Source: Bradyrhizobium sp. LMTR 3 (GTDB lineage Bacteria; Pseudomonadota; Alphaproteobacteria; Rhizobiales; Xanthobacteraceae). Taken from it: DNA of 64,000 bases. Location: NCBI RefSeq assembly GCF_001693485.1, contig NZ_MAXC01000046.1, forward strand, positions 310,001-374,000, given 5' to 3'. Below are positions 1-7,992 of this stretch, in pieces. A model generated the notes under the pieces. That model saw only the letters and a list, made by a program, of their open reading frames with translations, was not told the origin of the DNA and made no database searches. A program made the position numbers and the translations under genes. Positions within the stretch are counted from its first letter, which is position 1. Every line of letters starts with the position of its first letter.

Positions 1-42
1 CGACACGTTGTCTCGTTAGAGAAACGATGGAGGTGAGGGCGG

Positions 43-621
43 TTACACCGTCGTGATGATCTGATCATCGTCCGAGAAGGGCAGCAGGGTACCTAGCTCC
101 GTGGTGTAAAGAGCGATTTCCGTTGTCAGTGCTCCAATCTCTGAGATCTGGTCATTATCGTCCTTTTCGCTAACTTCGACTCTCTCGCTCCATGGTCGAC
201 CGATCTCGCGAAAAACCTTGCCGCTGCTCCAAGTCAAGAAAGTATGTCCGATCAGGTTTCGCTTTTCACCAAGCTTTCGGGCTCGTTCGCTGAGTGTGTT
301 CCATTGGCTTCGCAGGGTCTTAAGCTTTCGATCGGTTGATACGACATTCGCGACGTGCTGGGCGTCGAAGGCTTTTGTTGTCAGCCGGAGGCGATCGTTC
401 AAATGAGCGTACTTGTCCCAATTCGCGCGCTCGGTGCGCAGAGCGAGTTGCCTATCGGAAGCTGTAGCTTGGGGATTGTCCTTGTCCCAAGAGAAGGCAG
501 TAAGCTGCCATTGTAGATAAGCAACAGCTTCTTCAAGGCGACTGCCGGCATTGATAATCATGCCAACGCGCTGATGCGCTGAAAGTAGCTCCTCGTCCCC
601 TAGCATTCGGATGCGGGCCAT
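43..621 (-). CDS. hypothetical protein with a HEPN-like Rx4H motif
   Basis: Unrecognised 192-aa soluble, mostly helical protein. An N-terminal helix (about residues 18-40, rich in E, A, L, Q and W) is followed by charged helices. At residues 121-126 the sequence RNLIGH fits the R-x4-6-H signature of HEPN ribonuclease folds, and it sits in a basic helix as in HEPN proteins. It is the last minus-strand gene of the element visible here, downstream of the restriction-modification gene, with its own 125-bp upstream gap. That gap holds a copy of the CAAAT-N11-GATTTG site found before parA (639-660). Base composition looks lower in GC than the core genome. A HEPN assignment is inference from one motif; it could equally be an unrelated helical protein. 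Confidence 0.6.
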   Translation of the reverse strand: MARIRMLGDEELLSAHQRVGMIINAGSRLEEAVAYLQWQLTAFSWDKDNPQATASDRQLALRTERANWDKYAHLNDRLRLTTKAFDAQHVANVVSTDRKLKTLRSQWNTLSERARKLGEKRNLIGHTFLTWSSGKVFREIGRPWSERVEVSEKDDNDQISEIGALTTEIALYTTELGTLLPFSDDDQIITTV

Positions 622-638
622 TGATTCCTCTGAAGTTA

Positions 639-660
639 CAAATGCGCAATTGTGGATTTG
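639..660. promoter_or_regulatory. CAAAT-N11-GATTTG site upstream of the 192-aa gene
   Basis: A 22-bp site with half-sites CAAAT (639-643) and GATTTG (655-660) lies 18 bp upstream of the gene ending the element's visible left side. The same half-sites at the same spacing occur at 12856-12877 (one mismatch) and 13069-13090 upstream of parA. This suggests one element-encoded DNA-binding protein acts at both places. The protein is not identified. Confidence 0.5.
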
Positions 661-745
661 CCTAAGCTAAGCCCTTATTCCAAAGCAAAAATACGCTGAG
701 TGATAATATAGATTAGGGAAAATAACGCATGTGCAGACCGCTAGC

Positions 746-3700
746 TTATAAATCAATATCTCGCGCCGTGTTCATGCCGGGGACTGCCGGGCGTTCCAAT
801 TCTCGCATCGCAGTTACGATCTTCACTGTCTCGAGGCTGACGGTTGTCACGCGCCCCAACAAGTCGATCATTGCTTCTTTGTGTGCGGCGAAGCGGTAAG
901 AGTCGAACTTCTCACGGATAACGGGATCACGCGGGGTTTTTTCCTTGTGCTGGTCAAGCACCCAATCAATGGCTGACCTGTTACCAAGCACGTATTCCCA
1001 TGCTTGTGCTGGAATGCCGCTCAATGTCGTCTCGGTGTCCACGGCAACGCTGCCGGCTTCGCGGTCGGACCTTAGGATTGGACGCGGGTCAACCTTCGCA
1101 GCTCGCGCCTTTTTGTCGGGCACGTCGATCCTGCTTAGCGTGTGTGGCTGTGCCGTCTCAAAATTTAGATGGAGATCCATCAACGCCTGACCCCATTCTG
1201 CCCACGTCCAAAAATCGGCATAGAAAGGAATTCGAGCGAACTCGCGCTTGAGATTGGATGCATACGAGGAGCGATAGATGGGGTCGTAAAGCACTGCGTA
1301 CACGTAGTGAAAGATGGCGTCCTTAGTGATGGGACGCTTTCGCTTGCCTTTCCCCTTCTCGTAGAATTCTCTGAAGCGATTGAGCGACCAGTCTGTCACG
1401 TTGTCGATGCGCTCGCCATCAACATATCGGAACCGGGCGATCTGCTGATAAGCGTCGATCGCCGCGCCGAAGTGAAGGTCCGCGGGTCCATCAACGGCTA
1501 ACACGCAGTAATTCGACCTGGACGCTACATCGCTAAAGCATATCGCGACGTTGGATTGCCCTGCCGGGAAAAATACGTCGGAAAGGCCTGGCCTGTCGAT
1601 ATAGAGTTCGGACAGGTAGAGCCATACGGGCGAAAACGGTCGATAACTTGTCTTCCGTATTCGTCCCGCATCAAATGGCTCAGCTGCGCCGCTTTTCTTT
1701 CGCCGCTTCAAGGTTTCGGACCATTTGATGGTAGAGGGAAAATCGTCGTCCTCAACGGGCTTGCGGTACTCAGCTGCAAGCAGCTTGACCTTGGACGTAA
1801 GCGTTTGCCTGTCCTCGTCATAAAGCCACTCGTCTCTATTTGTGGATATGCCGAGAGAGTATTGCTTGAATATCGCCCGATCTTTTCCGCGGTTGTTAGT
1901 GGCTTTGGTCTCTTTGTCCGCAACAGGCAGGAATGAGTCGAAGTCGTTTTCGTTTTGATTGATCCAGGTGTGGTGCTTATCCGGGGTGATCTCTTCGAAA
2001 TCGATTGAATCGATGCGATTGCTTGCGAGGTAGGCGAGCTTGTCCTCTGCAAGATCCTCTTCGCCGCGCCGTGCGTACCTTATGACGCAACCCTTGCGCC
2101 CCTTGCGCCGGACGAAAAAAGAGATGGCGACGCCGGTCTGAATCCCGAACACGTTGTGAGTGGTGCCGGACAGGCGCGGGTTAGCCCGGACGTCTCCGCC
2201 AAGATCAACGATCCATATCTCGTTGAATTCCTGAGCGACAACCTTGCGGAACCCGTCGAAGGTGCGACGGTCGATGAAGCTGCGATTTGTGATGAAGGCG
2301 ATAATTCCATCGCCATTGATGTCAAGACGATCGGACGCCCATCGAAAGAAGCGGGCATACATATCATATACCTTGGTCTTCTGAGCTTCCGACGCCTTGA
2401 TGTACGAATTCCTGATCAGTTCGTCGATTTTCGGGTATTCCCGGTTCTTGTTGTTGTCGTTCTCATTCTGCTGATTAGCGTTATAAGGCGGATTGCCAAT
2501 GATCACGGAGATCTTGCGGGCATTCTGCCGCTTGACGCGTTTTACGTTCTCTTCCGTAAAGCTAGCGAACAGATCGTGCTGATGTCCAGCGCGGAGGCCC
2601 AAGGGCGAGACGTTGTCGAGCGTGTCCACGAAGCAGAGGTTTTGAAACTCCGAGTACTGGTTCGTGATGGCGGCGTATGTGGCTTCAATGTTTAGGTTGG
2701 CTACGTAATAGGGTAGGATAGCGACCTCGTTCGCATGCAGCTCTTCGGCGTATTTGTACGCGAGTTTCTTCCTGTCTCCTCGGAAATGGTCGATCAGTTC
2801 GGTGATGAAGGTTCCGGTTCCGGTGGCTGGGTCAAGAATCTCGACGTTGCGATCAATCAAGCCTCTTTCAAAGTGCTTGTGGCAAAGCCACTCTGCGCCT
2901 TGGATCATGAAGCGCACGATTTCGTTGGGTGTGTAGACGACCCCGAGGCGGTCAGCCGCCTTCGCATTGTAGACCTTGTAGAAGTTCTCGTAGATGACCT
3001 TGAGGAAGGTCTGTTTCTCGGCGTGGCTGGTGATTTGCACCGCGGAAGAACGAATGGCAGCATAGTACGGATCTAGCGCGCGCAACGTTTGTTTCTTGAG
3101 CCCGCCGGTGAAGAATGTACCTTCCAGAGCGTAGAGCTCCTTGGCGATGTTATTGTGCGTGTGGAATTCGCTTTCATCGAAGACCTTGGCGAAAATCTCT
3201 TCTGTCAGGATGTGCTGGATAAGCATCTCGCGCACGTCGGCAGTGCCGACCAAGGTATTGATCGTTTCCTGGGCGTGTTTGAGGAACTTCGCTTCTGCCG
3301 CTTGATAGGCTGCGTTGGACTTGTGGGCATCATCGATCTTGGAGCGTAGGGCGCCGAGCACGGCGGGCAGGTCGATCTTGAACTGCTCAACGGCGCGGCG
3401 GAATTCAGCGATCTCCTTCCGCTCATAGCTGAAGAAGAGGCCCATGAGCTTCTCGAAGCGAGGCGCATCCGCCATCTCGCAGCGCATGGTCTCTTGGCGG
3501 TTCTGGATTAGAACGGCCTTTTGGCTGTCTTCAAAAATTATGTTGTCTTGAGGATAGCCCTTGCGCTTCTTCTTCTCGATCTCGGCGTCGAGATCGTCAG
3601 CAGTGTCCTTGGCTTCCCAATAGCCAAACGGCACGCGTATCTCGTGAAGAAGAGCGCCATCGACGTAACATCGATCCCTGGCCGGCGTGATGTGCTCATG

Positions 3701-3850
3701 CTCTGCAATGAAGACGAGATCGTGCTGTCGGCCCCATTGCTTGAGCAAATCCTTGAATGCTTCCCGCACCACGGATTCTCTGGTGGCCCCCGATACAGAT
3801 CGTATCCGGTCAAGATTGCTCAAATAGTGTTGAATTAGAAACTGACTCAA
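746..3850 (-). CDS. single-chain restriction-modification enzyme (N6-adenine methylase with N-terminal nuclease, ISP/IIG-like)
   Basis: A 1034-aa enzyme predicted to methylate adenine in a specific DNA site and to cut unmodified DNA. Residues 60-85 hold a PD-(D/E)xK-type nuclease signature (D64 in VDGAL, then E79-x-K81). A helical region follows. The gamma-class methylase core shows the GVVYTP box (303-308), SAM-binding motif I DPATGTGTF (340-348) and catalytic NPPY (453-456). The C-terminal 450 residues resemble the target-recognition region of Type ISP enzymes. The helicase of true Type ISP enzymes (about 1600 aa) is absent, so cleavage without long-range translocation is likely. No separate specificity subunit or helicase gene adjoins it. 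The minus-strand gene next upstream is an Mrr-type nuclease, 72 bp away. By eye, GC is clearly lower than in the chromosome to the right. Confidence 0.85.
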   Translation of the reverse strand: MSQFLIQHYLSNLDRIRSVSGATRESVVREAFKDLLKQWGRQHDLVFIAEHEHITPARDRCYVDGALLHEIRVPFGYWEAKDTADDLDAEIEKKKRKGYPQDNIIFEDSQKAVLIQNRQETMRCEMADAPRFEKLMGLFFSYERKEIAEFRRAVEQFKIDLPAVLGALRSKIDDAHKSNAAYQAAEAKFLKHAQETINTLVGTADVREMLIQHILTEEIFAKVFDESEFHTHNNIAKELYALEGTFFTGGLKKQTLRALDPYYAAIRSSAVQITSHAEKQTFLKVIYENFYKVYNAKAADRLGVVYTPNEIVRFMIQGAEWLCHKHFERGLIDRNVEILDPATGTGTFITELIDHFRGDRKKLAYKYAEELHANEVAILPYYVANLNIEATYAAITNQYSEFQNLCFVDTLDNVSPLGLRAGHQHDLFASFTEENVKRVKRQNARKISVIIGNPPYNANQQNENDNNKNREYPKIDELIRNSYIKASEAQKTKVYDMYARFFRWASDRLDINGDGIIAFITNRSFIDRRTFDGFRKVVAQEFNEIWIVDLGGDVRANPRLSGTTHNVFGIQTGVAISFFVRRKGRKGCVIRYARRGEEDLAEDKLAYLASNRIDSIDFEEITPDKHHTWINQNENDFDSFLPVADKETKATNNRGKDRAIFKQYSLGISTNRDEWLYDEDRQTLTSKVKLLAAEYRKPVEDDDFPSTIKWSETLKRRKKSGAAEPFDAGRIRKTSYRPFSPVWLYLSELYIDRPGLSDVFFPAGQSNVAICFSDVASRSNYCVLAVDGPADLHFGAAIDAYQQIARFRYVDGERIDNVTDWSLNRFREFYEKGKGKRKRPITKDAIFHYVYAVLYDPIYRSSYASNLKREFARIPFYADFWTWAEWGQALMDLHLNFETAQPHTLSRIDVPDKKARAAKVDPRPILRSDREAGSVAVDTETTLSGIPAQAWEYVLGNRSAIDWVLDQHKEKTPRDPVIREKFDSYRFAAHKEAMIDLLGRVTTVSLETVKIVTAMRELERPAVPGMNTARDIDL

Positions 3851-3922
3851 ATCACATCCCCCAAGTCATTCGAGCGTAGCAGCGCCACCGATGCGCACCA
3901 AGCTTCGTCGTCCTTTGTTGTG

Positions 3923-4738
3923 TTAACGGCCCCTCTGCGGAGGCATTGGCGCATCGAGCTCCTCGACCAGATTATCTGCTGTTTGTTCGCGCGTGAGCGG
4001 ATTCACCGCGCGCAATTCTTCAAGGCCGATCCTGCCGTAATGTTCAAGCAGCGCTAGCAGCTCGCGATAACCCCGCGCGGCCTTTACCTCATGCGGTACA
4101 ACAACGCCTTGCCTCTCCAGTTCACGAACGTCAACGGGCAGCGGCGGTAACGGCGGCGGTCGGCCAACCATGCGCAAGTACGGTGAGAAATGCAGCAGCA
4201 GGACGCCCGCGAAAGCGTAGCGTTCCCAGACCTCATCGTAAGCAGCTCGTTCGGCGTCGTTCTGCAGCGCGTGGTATCCCGGCCTCCCGAGGGGTTCATA
4301 GTAGACGTTGAAATTGCCATTGGCATCTTCAATGTCCCGGCAGCGCCGTGTGATCCACTTGTCGAAGTAGCGCTCCTGAAACTGCTCGAAGGTCAGGAGC
4401 TCCACATTTGTCGAAGCAGCGGCTTCAACCGCGCCCTGTTGAAAGCCGGTTCGGGAAATGATGTAGCCGCGGTTTGCGCCGGTTTCGTCCATCACGGTCC
4501 GGAACGCATGCACCTTCTCGCGCGGCACATTCGTCCGCCAGTTTTTGCATTCGCATACAACCCGCGAGCGGATGCCCTCGATTGTCTCCTCAGCAAACAC
4601 GTCCAGGTCGACCGAGCCGCGGGGCAGTGGGACATTGATTTGCTGTCGCACGTGCATGCCGCATTCGCGAAGTATGTCTGCGACGGTGTTTTCAAGTTCG
4701 CGCCACGTGCCGGGTGCGATGGCCGTAATCAGCGTCAT
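3923..4738 (-). CDS. Mrr-type restriction endonuclease
   Basis: A 271-aa protein whose N-terminal half is an Mrr_cat-like nuclease. It shows D44/D46 (SVDLDVF), E63-C-K65 (VVCECKNW) and the later QQGAVEAA segment (about 100-107) typical of Mrr-family PD-(D/E)xK enzymes, which in known members cut modified or foreign DNA. The C-terminal half (about 125-271) is unrecognised and proline-rich around 195-203. Its ATG overlaps the stop of the RES toxin gene in an ATGA, so the Xre, RES and nuclease genes form one overlapping minus-strand operon. The nuclease assignment is good; whether it is restriction, DNA repair or part of the toxin module cannot be told from sequence. Confidence 0.8.
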   Translation of the reverse strand: MTLITAIAPGTWRELENTVADILRECGMHVRQQINVPLPRGSVDLDVFAEETIEGIRSRVVCECKNWRTNVPREKVHAFRTVMDETGANRGYIISRTGFQQGAVEAAASTNVELLTFEQFQERYFDKWITRRCRDIEDANGNFNVYYEPLGRPGYHALQNDAERAAYDEVWERYAFAGVLLLHFSPYLRMVGRPPPLPPLPVDVRELERQGVVVPHEVKAARGYRELLALLEHYGRIGLEELRAVNPLTREQTADNLVEELDAPMPPQRGR

Positions 4739-5463
4739 GCGCTGCGCCCCTGCTCAACGTTGGTGATCTTAAGGACGCGCACGTCGCCCCGCGCATCCCA
4801 CCGGTATTCATAGTGGTCTGCCTGTGTGACGGGCAGTTTGACCCGCGAGGGCTTGTAGACGCAGACGTTGATGCCGTCCGGGCGACGTACGCTGTCATAA
4901 ACGATGCCGTTGGCCCCCTCGCCAGTCTTTGGCCAGCGAAGGGCAACGCCGAATGCCTGGGACTGGGCGTAATCCTGCGCATCATACAGTTGGGGACGTT
5001 CTTTGCGGAGGCCGCGCACATCGATCAGCGCGCAGTCGATGCGCGCGACAAGGCTGCGCATCTGGATGCTTGACGGGAATGCGCCGTCGGAGAGTTTAAG
5101 GCGCCGTGTGCTATGGTGAAGCGTTTCGGCAATGGCCGTTTCAACGTCCAATGCCGCGTACCAGGCGCCAAGCCGCCCGTCGGTGAAGCGTCCGCCAGCG
5201 GGGTCGGCGTGAAGGAAAGCGCCCATCACGAGCGTTGCACCCGGTCCCTGCACGATGTCTTCAGGCGGCAGCAGGTTGAGCCGGCCGGAGATGATGCCAA
5301 GCCGGTCGTTTGTCGCTGATTCGAGCAGGAAGGCAATCGCAAGCTCCTCCCTGTCCTGGGTCAGGTCGTCGAAAACGCCGACAGGCGGATAGCGGCTGGC
5401 GATGAGGCGGTGCGTGGTCGCCCGGACGCGGGACGTAGCAAGCGTCATTTCATGCCGCGCCAT
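4735..5463 (-). CDS. RES-domain toxin
   Basis: A 242-aa RES-family protein. In studied members this fold degrades NAD+ or ADP-ribosylates a host enzyme, and the toxin is neutralised by a Xre-type partner. The three name-giving residues fit R19 (THRLIAS), E113 (ETAIAET) and S191 (VYDSVRRPDG). The GRFTDGR...WYAALD segment (91-105) is also typical. The start given overlaps the antitoxin gene by 19 nt. An internal ATG at 5448 would give the common 4-nt ATGA overlap and may be the true start; neither has a clear ribosome-binding site, consistent with translational coupling. The 3' end overlaps the Mrr-type nuclease gene. Confidence 0.85.
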   Translation of the reverse strand: MARHEMTLATSRVRATTHRLIASRYPPVGVFDDLTQDREELAIAFLLESATNDRLGIISGRLNLLPPEDIVQGPGATLVMGAFLHADPAGGRFTDGRLGAWYAALDVETAIAETLHHSTRRLKLSDGAFPSSIQMRSLVARIDCALIDVRGLRKERPQLYDAQDYAQSQAFGVALRWPKTGEGANGIVYDSVRRPDGINVCVYKPSRVKLPVTQADHYEYRWDARGDVRVLKITNVEQGRSA

Positions 5464-5891
5464 GCGTCGATATAACGGCGCACCGCGTAGAGATCGTCGA
5501 TGCTTCCCTGCAGTGCGCGGTCGAGCGGAGAACGCCCGCCGAAGGGCAGGTCACGGTTGGGGCTTGTGAACCACCGGTTTGCGCTCGCTTCGTCCGCAAA
5601 GAGCAGCTTGAGACCCTTGTGGATGCCAAGAACCAGGGAAATCCGTTCAAGCTGGTCGCGGCTGAGGGTGCCGATCTTGCCGCCCTGCCAGTTGTGATAA
5701 GTCGGGCGGGAGATATCTCCGAGCAAGGCACGGCGCTGATCGACGGCAAGTTTCCACAGGTCGGCCAGCCTGAAGAACATGCGCACGGCAGTCGGCGACA
5801 TCCGGTCCCGGACCTTTGCGTCCCGAAGCGCGTCTGGGGCCAGGACGCCGGGAGCTGTGATTGGAAGGTCGAAGTCGGTATGGGTGCTCAT
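5445..5891 (-). CDS. Xre/MbcA/ParS-type antitoxin
   Basis: A 148-aa partner of the RES toxin. The central part (about residues 35-75) looks like the Xre-type helix-turn-helix (SRPTYHNWQGG as recognition helix). The C-terminal part (about 80-145) matches the toxin-binding domain of MbcA/ParS/Xre antitoxins, with the usual ANRWFTSPN and FGGRSPLDRAL segments that plug the toxin active site. It is first in the operon, and its upstream region has a 6-bp inverted repeat fit for autorepression (5915-5930). Gene order antitoxin then toxin is standard for the family. Confidence 0.88.
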   Translation of the reverse strand: MSTHTDFDLPITAPGVLAPDALRDAKVRDRMSPTAVRMFFRLADLWKLAVDQRRALLGDISRPTYHNWQGGKIGTLSRDQLERISLVLGIHKGLKLLFADEASANRWFTSPNRDLPFGGRSPLDRALQGSIDDLYAVRRYIDAWRGMK

Positions 5892-5914
5892 GTTATGTAT
5901 ATCTCTATAGATCG

Positions 5915-5930
5915 TGTCTAATTATAGACA
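5915..5930. promoter_or_regulatory. candidate operator of the Xre-RES operon
   Basis: TGTCTA-ATTA-TAGACA is a perfect 6-bp inverted repeat beginning 24 bp upstream of the antitoxin ATG in an AT-rich stretch (5890-5938) unlike its surroundings. Position and symmetry suit binding by the Xre antitoxin. The function is inferred. Confidence 0.55.
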
Positions 5931-5965
5931 TATTAACGCGTCGCTGTCAATTCGGTTCCGAAAAG

Positions 5966-6009
5966 GGCCGAAAACCGGCTGCGCCGGGTGGCGCAGCCGG
6001 AAAACGGCC
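5966..6009 (-). terminator. intrinsic terminator of parB (possibly bidirectional)
   Basis: A perfect 11-bp stem (5975-5985 with 5990-6000) and 4-nt loop, flanked by AAAA on both sides and then by a further GGCCG/CGGCC pair. Read on the minus strand it is just downstream of the parB stop and followed by TTTT. Read on the plus strand it looks the same, so it can insulate in both directions. Confidence 0.8.
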
Positions 6010-6010
6010 A

Positions 6011-7795
6011 TTAGGCCGCCTTTGGGGTCGTCCGTAGGGGCTCCGGCAGCCAGGTCGTCTCCGCAACCAGCTGGGCGGCACGGTTAGCAAGCTCGGCCTT
6101 CTTGAGCTTTTCAAGCGCAGGCGCATGCGAACCCGTGGCCTCGTCAACCGCCGCCAGGATGCGCGTCCGGCTGACGCGGCCGAAGTAGTTGTCGGCACCG
6201 GGTACGAACCAGCTGCGCATATTGAACGACAACGCGCTCGCAAGGGGACCTTCGTGCGCGGTTGCGCCAATGTCCACTCGCAAGAGGCTCACGCTGACAC
6301 CAGCAATGAACGCGAGGATGTCCAGGAGTTCGTCTTGGCTGCGTTCAAGACACCAGTCCCACAGATAGGCGGGATCGGACGGAAGGCGGGCCAAAAGCTC
6401 CGTGCGCTTTTCGTCGAGGGACGTGAGCCCGGCGGAACGGTCCGGCGTAGTCATGACACGGTCTAACGCAGGAACATGCACCGAAACATGCAGTACACTC
6501 GACCCGCTGCCATGCGGGTAAAGCGCCTGAAGCGTCAGCGCATGTACAACAGCGGCAAGTGCCACGTCCGGACGGCGCATCAGTTCGGCACCGAGTGCCG
6601 CGCTTTTCTGGGCCGCGAGATCGGCGATCAACGCGGCAGGCAAGGCGGCATTGGCACCGAAGGACCGAAGGGCAGGTTTGACCCCCTTCTCGCTGCCCTT
6701 GCGCACCAAGCCACGTTCGATGCGAAGATCACCGTCATAGTCAATGCTCAGGATCGCGCCGCCAGTCGACAGCGCCTCCGCGGGCCAGCGTTCGACCGTC
6801 TTGATCTCCTGGAGACGACGGTCGATTTCGTCGAGACGCTCAGTGTGCGCTTCCTCGTCGTCAACCAGAGAGTCGTATTCAGCGCTGAGCGTTTCATGCT
6901 CGGCTTGTTCGGCCTCGCTTGCGAAGACGCTTTCGGGGTACAGGCGGAAATACTGGGCGAAGAGACTGTAGTCGGCGTCAGGGACGATCTCGACCCAGTC
7001 CCATCCCTCGTCGGCAACGAATGCCTTGAGGGCTTCGAACTTCTCGGCGACGAGGCGATCCAGCAGGGCTTCATCCTGCAGGTATCCGCCGTTTTCCTCA
7101 TCGAAGAGGTCGCGACGGACAGCGCCGCCGGCTGCCTCGTATGCTTGAAGGCCTACGAAGCGCACGCGCCGGTCAGTCGCGGGTACCTCGCCTGTCGTCA
7201 GGGCGCGGCGGATGCTCGCCGGGCCGCGTTGCCATTCGGGCTGTTCGGTAAACACGCGCTCCTGCGCCTCGCGGTCGTCACTCAGTGTGAACGCTTCGGC
7301 TTGCTCGAGATCGATATCGCCGTTGCGATACGCATCAAGGATCACCGGGCTGAGACGACCCAGCTTGAGACGCCTCGTCACGAGGTTCTCTGCAATGCCG
7401 AACCGGGCAGCAACATCGACGACGGTAGCGCCAGCATCGATCACGTCGCGGAAGGCCTCGAACTGGTCTGCCGGGTGCATCGGTGCGCGGATGATGTTCT
7501 CGACCAGGCTGAGCTCGGTCGCTTGCGCCTTGGCATCGACTACGGTGCACAAGACGTCGTGGTCTTTCGCGATGACCTTGGCCTCGGCGAGTGACTTGAG
7601 CGCGAGATAACGCCGGCGTCCGGCAATGACCTCGTATTTGCCGTTCTTGGCCTTGCGGACCAAAAGCGACTGCAGAAGTCCGTGCGTTGCGATGGATGCC
7701 GCGAGTTCATCGATGCCGTTGGCCGGGTCGGTCTTGCGAACGTTGCCGTGCCAGGGCACGAGCTTGTTCAGCGGGATGGTGATTGCGTCTGTCAT
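6011..7795 (-). CDS. parB: ParB/RepB/Spo0J-family partition protein
   Basis: A 594-aa ParB-type protein, about twice the usual length. Residues 5-115 are the ParB N-terminal CTP-binding domain with the GRRRY box (59-63) and the ENIIRAPMHPADQFEAF segment (100-115). Residues about 120-160 carry the KorB/ParB helix-turn-helix (VVDVAARFGIAENLVTRRL). The long acidic middle and the C-terminal half are of the type found in large alphaproteobacterial plasmids and integrative elements. A clear AAAGGAG precedes the ATG. It is separated from parA by the ietAS genes, an unusual arrangement, and ends in a strong terminator. Its role is segregation of the element or transcriptional control; its binding site was not identified. 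Confidence 0.88.
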   Translation of the reverse strand: MTDAITIPLNKLVPWHGNVRKTDPANGIDELAASIATHGLLQSLLVRKAKNGKYEVIAGRRRYLALKSLAEAKVIAKDHDVLCTVVDAKAQATELSLVENIIRAPMHPADQFEAFRDVIDAGATVVDVAARFGIAENLVTRRLKLGRLSPVILDAYRNGDIDLEQAEAFTLSDDREAQERVFTEQPEWQRGPASIRRALTTGEVPATDRRVRFVGLQAYEAAGGAVRRDLFDEENGGYLQDEALLDRLVAEKFEALKAFVADEGWDWVEIVPDADYSLFAQYFRLYPESVFASEAEQAEHETLSAEYDSLVDDEEAHTERLDEIDRRLQEIKTVERWPAEALSTGGAILSIDYDGDLRIERGLVRKGSEKGVKPALRSFGANAALPAALIADLAAQKSAALGAELMRRPDVALAAVVHALTLQALYPHGSGSSVLHVSVHVPALDRVMTTPDRSAGLTSLDEKRTELLARLPSDPAYLWDWCLERSQDELLDILAFIAGVSVSLLRVDIGATAHEGPLASALSFNMRSWFVPGADNYFGRVSRTRILAAVDEATGSHAPALEKLKKAELANRAAQLVAETTWLPEPLRTTPKAA

Positions 7796-7992
7796 GAGAA
7801 TTCTCCTTTCCGTGAGTGGTTGTCTCTGAAGACGCGGAAAAGAGAGCCGGGCGCAAAGGCGCCGCGGTCACATGCCTAACACGGGAGCGAAGCGAATGGA
7901 GCGGGCGGGCATTGAACGCCAGCCGCGCCCGGCTAGACGCGTCAAAGATGAAGAGCAACCGCGGAAAGAGATCTTGGCAGCGCCATCGCCGC

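Noticed and set aside
6476..7594. Plus-strand frame of 372 aa opposite parB
   Set aside because: No domain; parB on the other strand has a ribosome-binding site, family motifs and a terminator.
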